Translations under genes and position numbers: made by a program | Shown: positions 33,660-44,989 of the stretch, one piece after another | Numbering within the stretch: the first letter of the stretch is position 1 | Layout of the letters: every line of letters begins with the position of its first letter | Source of the DNA: Macrolepiota albuminosa | Taxonomy: Eukaryota > Basidiomycota > Agaricomycetes > Agaricales > Agaricaceae | Direction of reading: 5' to 3' | Assembly (NCBI GenBank): GCA_027475525.1 | Contig: JAMWFC010000109.1 | Span: 124,001-188,000, forward strand | Length of the DNA: 64,000 nt | Notes under the pieces: model-generated | The model's input: the letters and a program-made list of their open reading frames with translations, nothing else | The model's database searches: none | Told to the model about the DNA's origin: nothing

Positions 33660-36587
33660 CGACCTCAAATGCAAAACAAACACGCAATTGATTCGTTTAG
33701 ACTCATACTTACGCATCTTGCAAATGACAGTTTGCCACATGGCCGTACTGGATGACTAAGAGTATCTGGTAGCATTTCGTCACCTAACATGCTTTTTTGA
33801 TTCCGTAACATAGTTTAATGAAGCCATCCAGCTCCAAAACTTCGCACGTTCCAGTTGCCTTAGGTTAAAACGTTAAAGCTGCGAAATCCAATGAGACCTC
33901 CGCTCATCTTGCACTTGGAATAGAGAAGATTCAAGAAAACAGGCATTGTGTGTTTTTCTCGACATTTAACGTATTCAAACTTCAAAGAAACTCAAAAGCT
34001 TGAATTAGGCATCTTCAAGAGGCTTGTCTTCCAATGGCTCGTTCCATTGATGGACAGGCTTTTCACGTCGCACCACGGTAGTGATGATATATATAAATTG
34101 AGTTGTTCCGAACCACTGGCTTGTGAGATATGCCAGTCGAGACCAACCCATAGTATGCCAATATTGCACGTAGACACGATAGACAGAGTAGGAAAGGCGG
34201 ACGATTTTACATTTCAGACGTAAGAAATTTAAGATGAATATCTTGAACTTATTCGAAGAGAAACCTGGGGAAAATCATTAGAAATATTGAGCAAAAGAAG
34301 GTAGAAAGAAGACCAACCGTTCGCACCGTGATGTCGGGAAATGCCGGCGTTATCGTCTAACTTATCGCTCCTCATTGAAATAGATAAGCTCGATGCGAAC
34401 AAGCTCCTCCCGTCACCTAAGCACTCCGAGTATCCGAGGTTTCGACATGTTGAAATCAAGGTAAACGCTTTGCCTTGGGTGTATCTTCTTCCCATCCGAG
34501 TGGCGCGAAGTGACATGCACATCGTAGTTCGAGCCTTCTTCTATGCATATGACCCTAGATGCCACATAGTTTTTAGCATACACTTAGAGCAGCGCCGATT
34601 AAGGACAAGTTGTGGTAGGTCATTCCAAAATATCTCCCAAAGCGCGCGCACTAACTGCTTTTCGTTAGCAGGTTCAAAATCGCCGACATTTTCCAGATAA
34701 GCATCGGCAAAACTGATCAGGAATCGCTTCTGCCTGGCTAGTCCTTTCCTTCGGCCATTCCTTGTGCGCAGGGGTACATTGGTGAAGATACTCTAGTATG
34801 ATCAGCTACGGCATTGCACGTTACACGTCCCTTCGCCCTTTTCCCTCCAGTTCAACGTCAGCTCCAGAGGACTAGGGTTGGGTTTCCTAAATTCATGTCA
34901 TTGCAAATTGACGTATATGTAACCCTGCGTCGCGCTATTGACACACTTTCTACTTGATGCTAACCCTCTTTTCTGTAAAGCCATCTTCATGTCCGATAGT
35001 TGTATGCCTATTACTACTGAGCCAGAGTCCTTGAACTTCTAGGAAAATCGCTTTGCGTTTCTGATTTGATGCCTCGACATAATACTACGCAAAGTATAAC
35101 CGACAGATCAAGTGAATCCAATTGGTTTGATGCAAAAGCGTCCTGGGCAGAGTGATGAGTACTGAGTCTATTCCGTATCACGATGAAGATGATTGAGACA
35201 TTGTGGCGCCATCTTGACGACTTTGAATAACAACATAAGGCCCTTTAATCAGCCTCGTGTAGATAGCGTGTTGCCTGCTCCACAAATAGCATTGTGAAGT
35301 ACGCCTGCCCAAAACATGTGTTGATGTCCGCCGTCAATAAAGTTATCTGCTGTAAGCCTGGCTTCGATATCCCGACTCGCAAGCCCTTGATAGAAGGGCC
35401 AGGAAGAAGATTTCAAAAGGTAACCAGCATTTGGATACTACTCAATTGATATACACTCTGTTTATGAAGAATCCATTTTAGGATATGATGAGTGTATTTC
35501 ATAACAGGGTCATTGTCTGCGAAAGCTTTGCGTGAGTAAATCTATGTGAATTCATGGATTGGCCATGAAGTGGTCCTGTCGACAGGACAAGATCTGATTG
35601 ATCACTGAATTGAAGGTGTATGTTTTTGATCGATTTCTACCGAACTTGAGATCCAAGAGGAATGATCTAGAGCCAGCAGCTGGATAAATGAAAAAGCCAA
35701 CCTTGAATTGATTATCGATAAGGGGGGGGATACTATATGGCCGAGGCTTTGTGTAGAACCAAAAAGTAATCGAAGCCAGGCGTCCATCGCAACGTTTCCA
35801 GCGATCCTCCTGAAGCGAGGGATTATGTCATGACGAACCTTTACCTTAACTGGAAGATTTTCCAGTGTGATAATGATTTATTTGACACAAGTGTGCCGGA
35901 CCTCATGGACTGGTACTTACTCTTGTCAGCCCATGTCCATACACTTACCTTGCTGTTTATTGAGAGAAGACATATCGAGATTCTATCGAGGGACTTCCAC
36001 GGGCTTGTTCATAACCATTCCATGCTCCTGTGACTTGATGTGATAAGATAGACGAAAAGTACATTTTCGACGATTTCGGTAGACCTGCTGTGCCCTCTGA
36101 TGGTGGATGCGAAACCACACCCACCATTTCTCCGAAGTGGGCTCGTATGCCTCCATTCCTATTTATCGGCGATAAATTTGACTTGCCTATGAGAGCGCAT
36201 CAAAAAGATGTCTCAGAGGTCTCACACGATCCGAGGTCGTGTTTTGACGAGACCCCTAACCCCCAAATTAGGAGTTGGGTTCTAGGAAGCGCGTGTGGAG
36301 AACGGTGTGGAGAACGGTGTGGCGGACGTGCTGATTGTGCTTCTCCATAGAAAGGGAAAGAAGGTCCGAGATCAATCTGGTGCCCGAAAACTGGTAAAGG
36401 GATGCAAAAAACGTACTTACTTTGCATGAATGGAGTACAAGCCGCTTGTACAGGTTATTGCCATATTTGGACTTAAAGCCATTGTGCTATATATCCAATG
36501 ATCGTTTGAAGCGAATTTTTCCCCTTCGCCCTGTTTACTTTCATTTTTCTTCCTCCACCCTAGAGGTGCTTTCAACTGGCTGGTCTA
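33660..36587. other. Mostly gene-free region
   Basis: Apart from the minus-strand coding-like patch at 34229-34745 I see no gene, RNA or full transposon. 36288-36325 contains a GGAGAACGGTGT tandem copy. The last part is presumably the promoter of the RING gene. Confidence 0.4.
34229..34745 (-). pseudogene. Unidentified degenerate coding fragment
   Basis: Minus-strand frames give protein-like stretches: FADAYLENVGDFEPANEKQL, then, after a frame change, AKNYVASRVICIEEGSNYDV and HPRQSVYLDFNMSKPRILGV, followed by a TGA and REELVRIELIYFNEE. Composition is coding-like but frames are broken and no family is recognised. A decayed transposon or host gene is possible. Confidence 0.35.
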
Positions 36588-38077
36588 ATGATAACTCTTA
36601 CTTCCGGATCTGCTTGTGACGTGTGCGCGGAAGAGTACGGCCCTCAGTGCCAACCTCATTCGATTCCTTGTGGTAAGTCAAGAAATCATGTGAATAAATA
36701 TGTGAAAAAATCATATTCGGCATTCTTTTGTCTCTTTCGAACAGGACACGTCCTATGCGCGAGTTGCTGTAGTACCATAGTTGAAAAGACGCCCTCTCGC
36801 CTCTCGCCCGTCTGTCCTTTCTGTCGCGAAAGCTTCACCAATGACTCAGTTCGTGTTATACGTATTGAGTTTAATTCTTCCAGCAGGTGGAATATACTGC
36901 GGCGCGCGCCTACATATTCCCTTGAGCCCAGTCAAACGGACTTTGCCTCTCTGTGGGCACGCAGGACAGAGCGATCTTCCGGTATCCGTCCGGAAGTTCG
37001 GCTACTTGAGGAAAAGGTCGCGAGGGTCGCCGCAAAAAAATGTTCGGTAGAGGAGGTTGCTGCCCTTTACAGAGAACTTGATGAATGGCTTGAGTCTGGT
37101 GTTTATGTCCAGGTTAGTTCAAGTCTTGAATTCACCGTTTCGTGCTGTTCATGACCACCCCAGACGTCGCTTCTGCTTAGTTCTGCGCTCTTGCGGGCCA
37201 TTCTAATGAACCATCAAGCACATTTCGAAGCCACTAGGAGTATGAAAATCGTCGAGGCTAATCTGAAAGGCAAAATAGACGAACTACAATCAGGCAACGA
37301 AAAAATAGAAACTGAGTTAAGAAGGTATGTGGATACTACATTGTATCACACGAAACACTTTTAACCGTCAGTTATCTTAAAAATAATCAGACAAGTTAGT
37401 TGTTGCTTCATTTGATTACTGCTTTGACTTATCCTTTTTTTTCACAGCGTCAACTATATGTAGCAAAGGCACAGGACTATCAGAATGTCTGTGTGGAGTT
37501 GAACAAGCTGAAAGAGTCACTCGGTAGTGGTGCTATTACCACAGACGTAACTCAGCCTGCAGCATCGCCGACGCCACCGTCAACATCTCCCACCCCGTAT
37601 ACCTCTGCATCGTCCCAGTCGCCATTCTCACGTATTAACTCGATGCATCAAAGATCTTCTTCGATGTCTTCACGACCAACGACGCCCGCCACGCCTTCGC
37701 CTTCACGAACGTATACGCCTGCTCCCCCGAGTCTTTTGAGGACCCAAACCCCTGCTTCTCTCCCAAGGACCCAAACACCGATGGTTCGGACATACACTCC
37801 TGCACCAGCTCACAGCTTGCGTTCGATGACGCAAACACCTAGCCATTTGCGGACAACTACTCCAGCGCCACCTCCCATCCCCACGAAACCGCGGAGGCTG
37901 TCTACGCCATCGATCCCCGCTCCCCCGAAAATGGTGCGTTCTCCGTCGGATGAAAAAGCAGAGATCCGCCAAATTTGGATCCCACCTGGTTCTATCGATC
38001 CTCCATTGCGCACACCGTCTCGAAGTGCGACTCGGACGCCGTATATTACTGCTTCCTCGCGATTTTCACCTCGTTGA
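36588..38077 (+). CDS. RING-finger protein with Ser/Thr/Pro-rich tail
   Basis: Exons 36588-36672, 36745-37112, 37164-37324, a likely 4-nt micro-exon 37391-37394 and 37448-38077. The first intron splits the RING domain: CDVC ... PCGHVLCASC ... CPFC, a RING-HC pattern typical of E3 ubiquitin ligases. Then follow a coiled-coil-like helical part (RLLEEKVARVAAKKCSVEEV, NLKGKIDELQSGNEKIETEL) and a long tail rich in Thr-Pro and Ser-Pro (SRTYTPAPPSLLRTQTPAS). The micro-exon is needed to keep frame between ELRR and RQLYVAK. A paralogue on the minus strand lies at 44107-44886. Substrate unknown. Confidence 0.8.
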
Positions 38078-39951
38078 TCATTTTGTGTAATGTATCCTTT
38101 ACATTCATCGGGGACAGTCCGACATTCGTATTTTTTTTCGGGCATGTATCTTATTCACGTACGTATCGTCTTCCTCAGTTTCGTAGTCCTTGATCGGATA
38201 CCCCTAGCTTTCCCTTTTCCGTTGTACATAGCTTATACCCTCCTTTCCTTGCTCGATTGTGACTTCCATCTTCCATTCTAACAACACTCTTTTTATGTTA
38301 CTATTTTATGGGGAGTTTGCATACCCCTCGTCGCTTTTTTATTGCTATCTTCTATTTATCCCATAGAAGCTGAACAATACCTGCTCAGCACCCGTTGTAG
38401 CATTTTTAGCATTTTCCATCTAGTTTGCATAGCTTGGTTATCTGCGTTCTATCCCTTCGTAGTGGTTCGTTTTAATCTACACACTCGTATAATGATATCA
38501 CTTCACTTCTATACGCATATGTACGTCGCACGTCATGATGTCCAAGCCTCGTGGAAACCATGTGTTGGGATTTTCTGCCTGTCCGTCATTTTTTGAATGT
38601 AGAAAAGCATGTTTAAACGCCCATAGGCCTGCCGTCGACATTTTCCATTACAGTTCCAGAGATAAGGAAGAAGGTGATGCGGGTTTAAGACGTATCGAGG
38701 CACGACAGCCTTATAACGGCACGCCCGTAAGGACAAGGCGTCTTACGGGATAAACGCGTTTTCGCCATTCGATAATGCTTCAGACATGGGAGATAACCTT
38801 TTTGGCTTTGAAACATTGAGGTAATGATGGTGATTCGGGGCCCGGGCGTGCCTCCCCGACCAGCGTCTCGCACATCAGGAGCTCGAACCAAGGTCATTGG
38901 CCGTAGGTTTAATTTTTTACGTGTAACAATGTTATTCATGCATTATTGATGAAGAGTGTATGAAGAAACACGTGCTCTGACCTGACGTCGTCGAAGGCGA
39001 TTGATATTCAATGCAAAAATCCCCTCCAGACGGATACCATTACAAGGCACTCTTCGTGACGTTAACTGCGAAATTAGTCATATTCCAGATTGACTCTGCA
39101 AGCGATAGCTTCGAATGGCCGAGGCACTCTTCGTGACGTTAACTGCGAAATTAGTCATATTCCAGATTGACTCTGCAAGCGATAGCTTCGAATGGCCGAC
39201 TGAAGCCAGCTGGAGAGGAAGATCATTGTTAATAGAACGACGGCCATATCGCAGAGCCATTGGCCTATTAACGATCAGATGAGATTGAAGACACTCAAGC
39301 TTAGGCTCAAGTCAGGCTGGAGATATGCTTCGTAGAAGTCGTGACATCACCGTTTGCTTCACCGCTCCTCGAAATGGTTCAACGCGATATGAAGATGGGT
39401 TAGCATTACTGGCCGACTCGGAGAAGAGCCAAAGCATTGATGGGTACACATGCATGTGTATAATCCACAGACAGCTGACCCTAGCTTGTCAGAGACTGGA
39501 TTTCCTCTTACGTTTGTCCGAAAAGGCCAAACTTAGTGGCCGTCGTCTTCTCAGTTATATGAATCTAGCCAAGTAGACAGCGAGTTGGCCCATTGAACTC
39601 CGTTGCCAATAGGAGCAGGAAAGTCCTGAGGTCACAAGATCAATCCCAATTGAAAGGCAAAGAGGAGGGAAAGACGTGGCACAAGAACCGCGTTGTGCGC
39701 GTGTCAGGCATCATGACAAGTCTTGCAATATTGGGGTACAAGGATCCCGATGGTTCATGTACCGGCCTTCAGGCACGGGAATGACCTCAAGACTCCAACA
39801 ATTCTCATAAGAATTCACTGATCCATGAATTAGATCCGATTAGATGTTGTGACCAAAGTCATCTGCAGGGAACTGAAATCTTCGCCAACATAATAAGATT
39901 TGTTCTTCGCTACTAGTACATATGACGATCATGTGGCTAGTGCATATGAAT
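38078..39951. other. Intergenic, no gene seen
   Basis: Holds only the 77-bp duplication 9 and short unsupported open frames. Confidence 0.4.
39045..39198. repeat. 77-bp tandem duplication 9 (host intergenic)
   Basis: Identical copies start at 39045 and 39122. Confidence 0.95.
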
Positions 39952-40337
39952 CTATGCAGATTGAGCGGTGTGGGAGTTGTTGCTGGGAAGCTGACGTGGA
40001 GTTCAATTAAGGTTTGCCAGACTATATCTATCGACTCACTGGAGACGTGATACCGAGTACTTTTGCCAGCGTATCAAATTCAGTAGCGGTGGGCCGCTTA
40101 GCTCCAGTGCAGACTAGGTGATGAGATGAGGATAAGATGACTTCGAGACGTTAAAACGGGTACAGACTGTCGATGACATGTTGCTCAGTCAAGCCGATCT
40201 TAGCGGCGATGGCAGCATAGGAAAGACCTACGAAGATTATTTTTATGTCAATGTAATTTTAAGGAAGCTAGTGTGGAGTGCGGACCTGACTTCTGCTTTG
40301 CGGCAGCAACAGCAGTGCACTGCGGGTCTGGAGCCAT
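39952..40337 (-). CDS. Small helix-turn-helix protein like the N-domain of cyanate hydratase
   Basis: Four short exons on the minus strand: 40337-40286, 40227-40168, 40113-40040 and 39990-39952, giving 74 residues. The middle reads SGLSYAAIAAKIGLTEQHVI then TGAKRPTATEFDTLAKVLGI, the pattern of the helical N-terminal domain of cyanase (bacterial CynS), which also resembles a lambda-repressor-like HTH. The catalytic C-terminal domain is absent: the frame stops at TAG after HTAQSA. The first two donors are GTCCGC and GTCTGT, weaker than usual. I infer a small DNA- or protein-binding protein, not an active cyanase. Confidence 0.6.
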
Positions 40338-40825
40338 AATCGAAGGATGTAAGTTACCTGGTGAGAGACAACGCAAGAAGGGCGTAGATCTGTTTATTTT
40401 AAACTACGTTCCAGTGTCATATGCTCCAACCCATGATCGATGTGGACTAACGACCAATGAAGATTATCAGATGATCATGGCCTTATCGATAGGTTCTTGC
40501 CCAGGCTTAAATTTAAGGCATATCCCGAGGGTAAATTGTGGGTGGACCAGGGTTTGAGTGCCCCAAGTGGATTCGACAGTATCAGACACTGATGCAGAAT
40601 GATGCATCGAAAGAATTTGCGATGAATAGAAAGAAAATTGACAAAGGTAAAGATTTCGCGTGTAAGTTCCACTAGACGCCCTCTGGAAAGTCCGGGGTGG
40701 CGGTATTTGATATTGTCATGCCATGTTTGTGAATATTTTCATTTTACCCGACGACAGAATTTTGAAGTGCCCGTCCTCGTCATCAACAAGCCAATCCTCA
40801 AGCTTTCCTCCTTAAATTCGTCAAA

Positions 40826-41510
40826 ATGGTATGTCGAGTCTGTTTGAATGTCTGTGCAGGCCTGTTTTCGTGTTGTCAAAGAAGAAAACTTTGTCTAAAT
40901 CGACTGGAATTCGCTGGATCACGAGTCTGACTATTGGATGTCATTTCTAGCCCCCCAAGAAAGTCAAGGCACCCAAGGAGGAAAACACCGTTTCGCTCGG
41001 CCCCCAGGTCGCTGAGGGAGAGCTCGTTTTCGGTGTCGCTCACATCTTTGCCTCCTTCAACGACACTTTCGTCCATGTCACCGATCTGTCTGGAAAGGAG
41101 ACCATCTCCCGTGTCACTGGTGAGTTCAATGCTTTTTGAGCAATGTTTTCATCAATCTTTTGCTCTCTGTGCAGGTGGCATGAAAGTAAAAGCCGACCGA
41201 GACGAATCGTCTCCTTACGCCGCCATGTTGGCTGCGCAGGACGTTGCTGCTCGCTGCCGTGAAGTTGGAATCACCGCTTTGCACATCAAGCTCCGTGCCA
41301 CTGGTGGGACTGGCACTAAAACTCCCGGCCCTGGTGCCCAGAGCGCTCTCCGTGCTCTTGCCCGTGCTGGGATGCGTATTGGACGTATTGAGGACGTCAC
41401 TCCCGTTCCTACCGATTCCACTAGGCGTAAGGTGCGATGCCATGTGTTGGATTTTACGTGTTATATAACTGACAATTCGATAGGGCGGTCGCCGTGGTCG
41501 CCGTCTGTGA
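40826..41510 (+). CDS. rps14: 40S ribosomal protein S14 (uS11)
   Basis: The first exon is only the ATG (40826-40828), then 40951-41119, 41175-41431 and 41484-41510. The protein matches uS11 end to end: [40 protein letters not shown], the [20 protein letters not shown] block and the basic C-terminus [12 protein letters not shown]. It is a component of the small ribosomal subunit platform near the 3' end of 18S rRNA. Complete. An intron directly after the start codon is common in fungal ribosomal protein genes. Confidence 0.97.
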
Positions 41511-41578
41511 TCTGTTTCGGTCAATGGGCTTTACCTATGTATGCTTGTTATCTGGTCGTAAAATTGTAAATAGGTATG

Positions 41579-41732
41579 GCTCAATATGAATGTCGCCGCT
41601 CGACGCGCATCAGGTCTTCAATGATCTGCCCCGCGGTCGTTCACTCCATGCGTCTGCTCAATATGAATGTCGCCGCTCGACGCGCATCAGGTCTTCAATG
41701 ATCTGCCCCGCGGTCGTTCACTCCATGCGTCT
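41579..41732. repeat. 77-bp tandem duplication 10 (after rps14)
   Basis: Identical copies start at 41579 and 41656. Confidence 0.95.
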
Positions 41733-41941
41733 CGACTTTGATTAACTCTGCTACATGCCACGGAAAAGTCTCGACTTGTTGAATGTAGATCCACATCCTC
41801 TCTGACTAACTTGGGGTGTTGAAGTCATTTGGAATGCAGCCTTAATTTAGGAGCACCTGCTGACGCTGAAGGTGTACTGCGGCGTGAAATGTCGTAAAAT
41901 TTTTTTTTCAAACTTTCTGGTTCACTGGCTCCTGATAAGCC

Positions 41942-44037
41942 CTACAAAAAAGAAGATTCATCTATCTGCGGTACTAGAACCAGCAATGAAGAATTCTGTG
42001 GAGCAAATATCGAGGTATGGCGTAGCGGTGCTAAGTATTCGCGAAAGAGCGATATGAATCTTTCATGTGCAAACAATCTGAGTACTGGTGACAATTCTGG
42101 GTATTTTCTCACAAAATTGCGGTATGATTCGCAAGCCTGCATACGAATTGCTTCGAATTCAGTATCAAGTGGGCACTGGTTTAGAAAAAAGGGCCCACGT
42201 ATTGGCACGACAATGCAGCCACTAGCTCTGATTTCCTCCGATTTCGAGTGGCCTCCACTAAATCTTTGAGAGACGACGTCACCTCGTTAAGGTCCCAACG
42301 TTCCAAGCGAAGCTCGGAGATCATTACAATGGCGGCGACTGCATCTGGATTGCAACGGTATCCATGCATATAGCAATCTAAAGCCGATTTGATGTCATTT
42401 TTCCACTGTAAGAGGGCGCGACCTTTGTTTAAGAGAGGCGCATATTGGGTATCGCCTTGCGCTCCTCCATCTTGGAGGAACGCTCGAACATTTGTATAGC
42501 ATCTGCATAACGACCTTGAGAGAAGTGGAATTCCCCGCTGCGGATTATGATCAATTAAATCTCGTGGGCTGGTGGGAGGGGGACACTCACAGGTAGTTGA
42601 GCGGCTCGCTTCGTTTGGGAAATATTTCAAGCATACGCCTAAGGGTGCTCTCGCCCCTTCTGAAATCCTTGAGTTTGAAGTAAGCTGAGGCCAGCTGTAC
42701 GTGCGAGGGTATGAATAGTTTATCAAGGCTGATAGACTTGACGAAATCATCGGCAGCCAGAGGGTAATTCTCTTTCTCGAGATAGGCTAAATTGTAAGTC
42801 TTATTGGAAATGTGAAAGTAGAGCAAGCTATAGAACCCATGCCTTGCCCTCTATGGTGATAAATGTCTGGATCATCGCCGTCATGGATAATGGCATCCTC
42901 GAAACAACTAAATCCCGCGTCATCATCACCTTGTTCAAAGTGGATTCTTGCAAGCTTTATGAGATTCTGCGTGGAATGCGGTAAGATAGAGAGAGAAAAC
43001 AGGAAACTGCTTTTCGCCGCAAGGAGATCACCCATAAGGTAGCTACATTGTAATGTACCTTCAGCGTACGATGATTGAAAGAAGTAAATTCAGTCACTTG
43101 AACGATCCGCGAAGACTTCTTGCTGTAGCCCTACCTTCACGCCAGCATATAGAGATCCCTTCATCTAAGGCTTCGTTTACGAGCGACATGGCATTTTGGT
43201 AATCGGCCAAACTAAGTGCGTCAAGCGCTCTCAAAAGGGTTAAATCCCCCGCTGACAAACGAGTAGGAGTGTCTAATCTTGTTTCTATGAGATATATATA
43301 TCATACACAGATTCTGACGATGACGAGATGAGGAGAATATCAGACATACGAGTTCGAAAGCTTGCGAAGTAGGCTGAGATAACCGAGAAAGATGGTAAAC
43401 TTGTGTCTTGGTCCTGCACAACATGTATGATTCGGGAAGGGGTATAAGCCTAACAGGTCCTTCTAACGGTCTGGTATACGCACATCGAGAATCTTCAAAG
43501 CTTTTTCTGTAGCAAGCTTCCGAAGAAGTCGACCGACTGGTCTTGAAGCTTCCATAATGCCTGATTGGTCCAACGAGTATGTCGTGATGAAATCTAGTGC
43601 TCCATCAGTCAATCTCAAGGACGTTAAGGCTACCTAATTTCACCATCCAGTGCGTCGTCAAAACGCTCGAGAGCCTCGTAAGCAGTGCCACGACAATGTA
43701 TGGCCTTAACATAGATCGGATTATACTTTATTGCTTCGTTACAATCATCCACAGCGAGACGAGGAACCTGTGGTGTCAATTTAAGATAGCCTGTGGATTG
43801 TACCTTACAACTGAATTTCTGTTATAACACTCATGCAAGTTGTACGTACAAGCAGCCCGATTGGCATAGAAGATGGCATCTTGCTTTGACGCAACCCCAA
43901 TAGCACGAGAAAATAACGACACTGCAAGTGTGAAGTCTTCCTTCTTGAAGGCTTTGTTCCCATCTTCCTTGAAGGCTTTCGCAAGGATATCACGTTCCTT
44001 GACCGGAGGTCAATCAAATTCTTCGAATTACCAAAGA
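41942..44037 (-). CDS. TOM70-like TPR protein (N-terminus unclear)
   Basis: Many short exons on the minus strand encode tetratricopeptide repeats in TOM70 order: FKEDGNKAFKKEDFTLAVSL and DAIFYANRAA (about 44010-43860), VDDCNEAIKYNPIYVKAIHC (about 43760-43700), SGIMEASRPVGRLLRKLATE (about 43580-43500), DDPDIYHHRGQ (about 42865), LDKLFIPSHVQLASAYFKLK (about 42730-42660), NKGRALLQWKNDIKSALDCY (about 42430-42370) and a C-terminal KYPEL. TOM70 is the outer mitochondrial membrane receptor for carrier preproteins. The usual N-terminal membrane anchor is not found: the first TPR exon is preceded by a stop, only about 100 bp from the neighbouring RING gene. So the gene may be 5'-truncated, or a first exon is hidden. 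Exon edges are partly inferred. Confidence 0.7.
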
Positions 44038-44106
44038 TGTTGCATATGAACACATACACAATCTGGGAGATTTAAGGAGAACCGACTGTATATTGACGAC
44101 TCAGCC

Positions 44107-44886
44107 TTAAGACGGGCGGCCTAAAGAAGGAAGAAGATCAATTTCGAGACGATTAGCCTCAATTTCCAGTAACACATCACCTGCCTATAATGGAAAGTCA
44201 AAGGTTAAAAAGATAAACTTGTGTCCTGGTACGCAACATACAGTTGAGCTTCTTTCAACCTATTTAGGAGGCTCTGTTCAGTAGTGCTCGCCTCCTCCTT
44301 AAAAGATGCCTGATCGGCATTCAGCCGCTCTAGGTCATGACTCAATTCATTATGAGCCCTGATGATCTTTAGCGTCTCGGTGAGCACTTCATACTACTGT
44401 AATCTAAATTTCAGCGAACGACGTCACAATTCCATCAATACCCACTGTATTTCCATTGCTGGCAAGCCATTGCTCTACCTCCATCATGAGCTCAATTCTA
44501 TCCCGTTCTGGAAGCACAAGGTTCCAAGATATGACTAGCTTCTTCAACAAGTCAAACGCAGCTTTGTCTGACCCACTCGAGTCAGAAGATCTATCCTCCA
44601 CAATTAATTTCACCCCAGAATCGGGTATGAAAGGTTCCCGGCACATCGGACATGCGCTGGGGACCATACCGCCAAGACAGCTATTGGTGTTCAACATGTT
44701 TGAGCGCCCAAGAAAGACGCAGACGTACTCTCGACAGAACACATGACCACATGGGATGGCGAAGGGCGGACGAGAGTCACTGTGGTTTGTGAATGACTCA
44801 AAACAGATATCACAAGAGCTCGAAGGGTCAAGAACCAGAGGCATATTTAAGAAATCATTAGAGGACTGGACATCTTTCGCGCCCAA
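44107..44886 (-). CDS. RING-finger protein, paralogue of 36588-38077
   Basis: Starts at 44886 (MGAKDVQSSNDF). The RING domain is CDICFESF ... IPCGHVFCRDC ... CPMC, restored when the 48-bp intron 44681-44728 is removed. Then EWL-like VEQWLASNGNT, a second intron, a coiled-coil exon (LTETLKIIRAHNELSHDLER, NRLKEAQLYVAYQ) and a short last exon ending TAA at 44107-44109. It shares the RING, the WL motif and the QLYVA segment with the plus-strand RING gene, but lacks the long Thr-Pro tail. Likely E3 ubiquitin ligase; target unknown. Confidence 0.75.
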
Positions 44887-44989
44887 CTTTTACATACAAT
44901 TGCTATGCACTGCCACTGATTCACAAAATCTAATTACTCTTGGGTTAATGTAGCACGTTTTGCCTAAGATCTTTCAAGAGCACGATCGT

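Noticed and set aside
37635..38145. Minus-strand ORFs over the RING gene tail
   Set aside because: Shadows of the Thr/Pro-rich coding exon.
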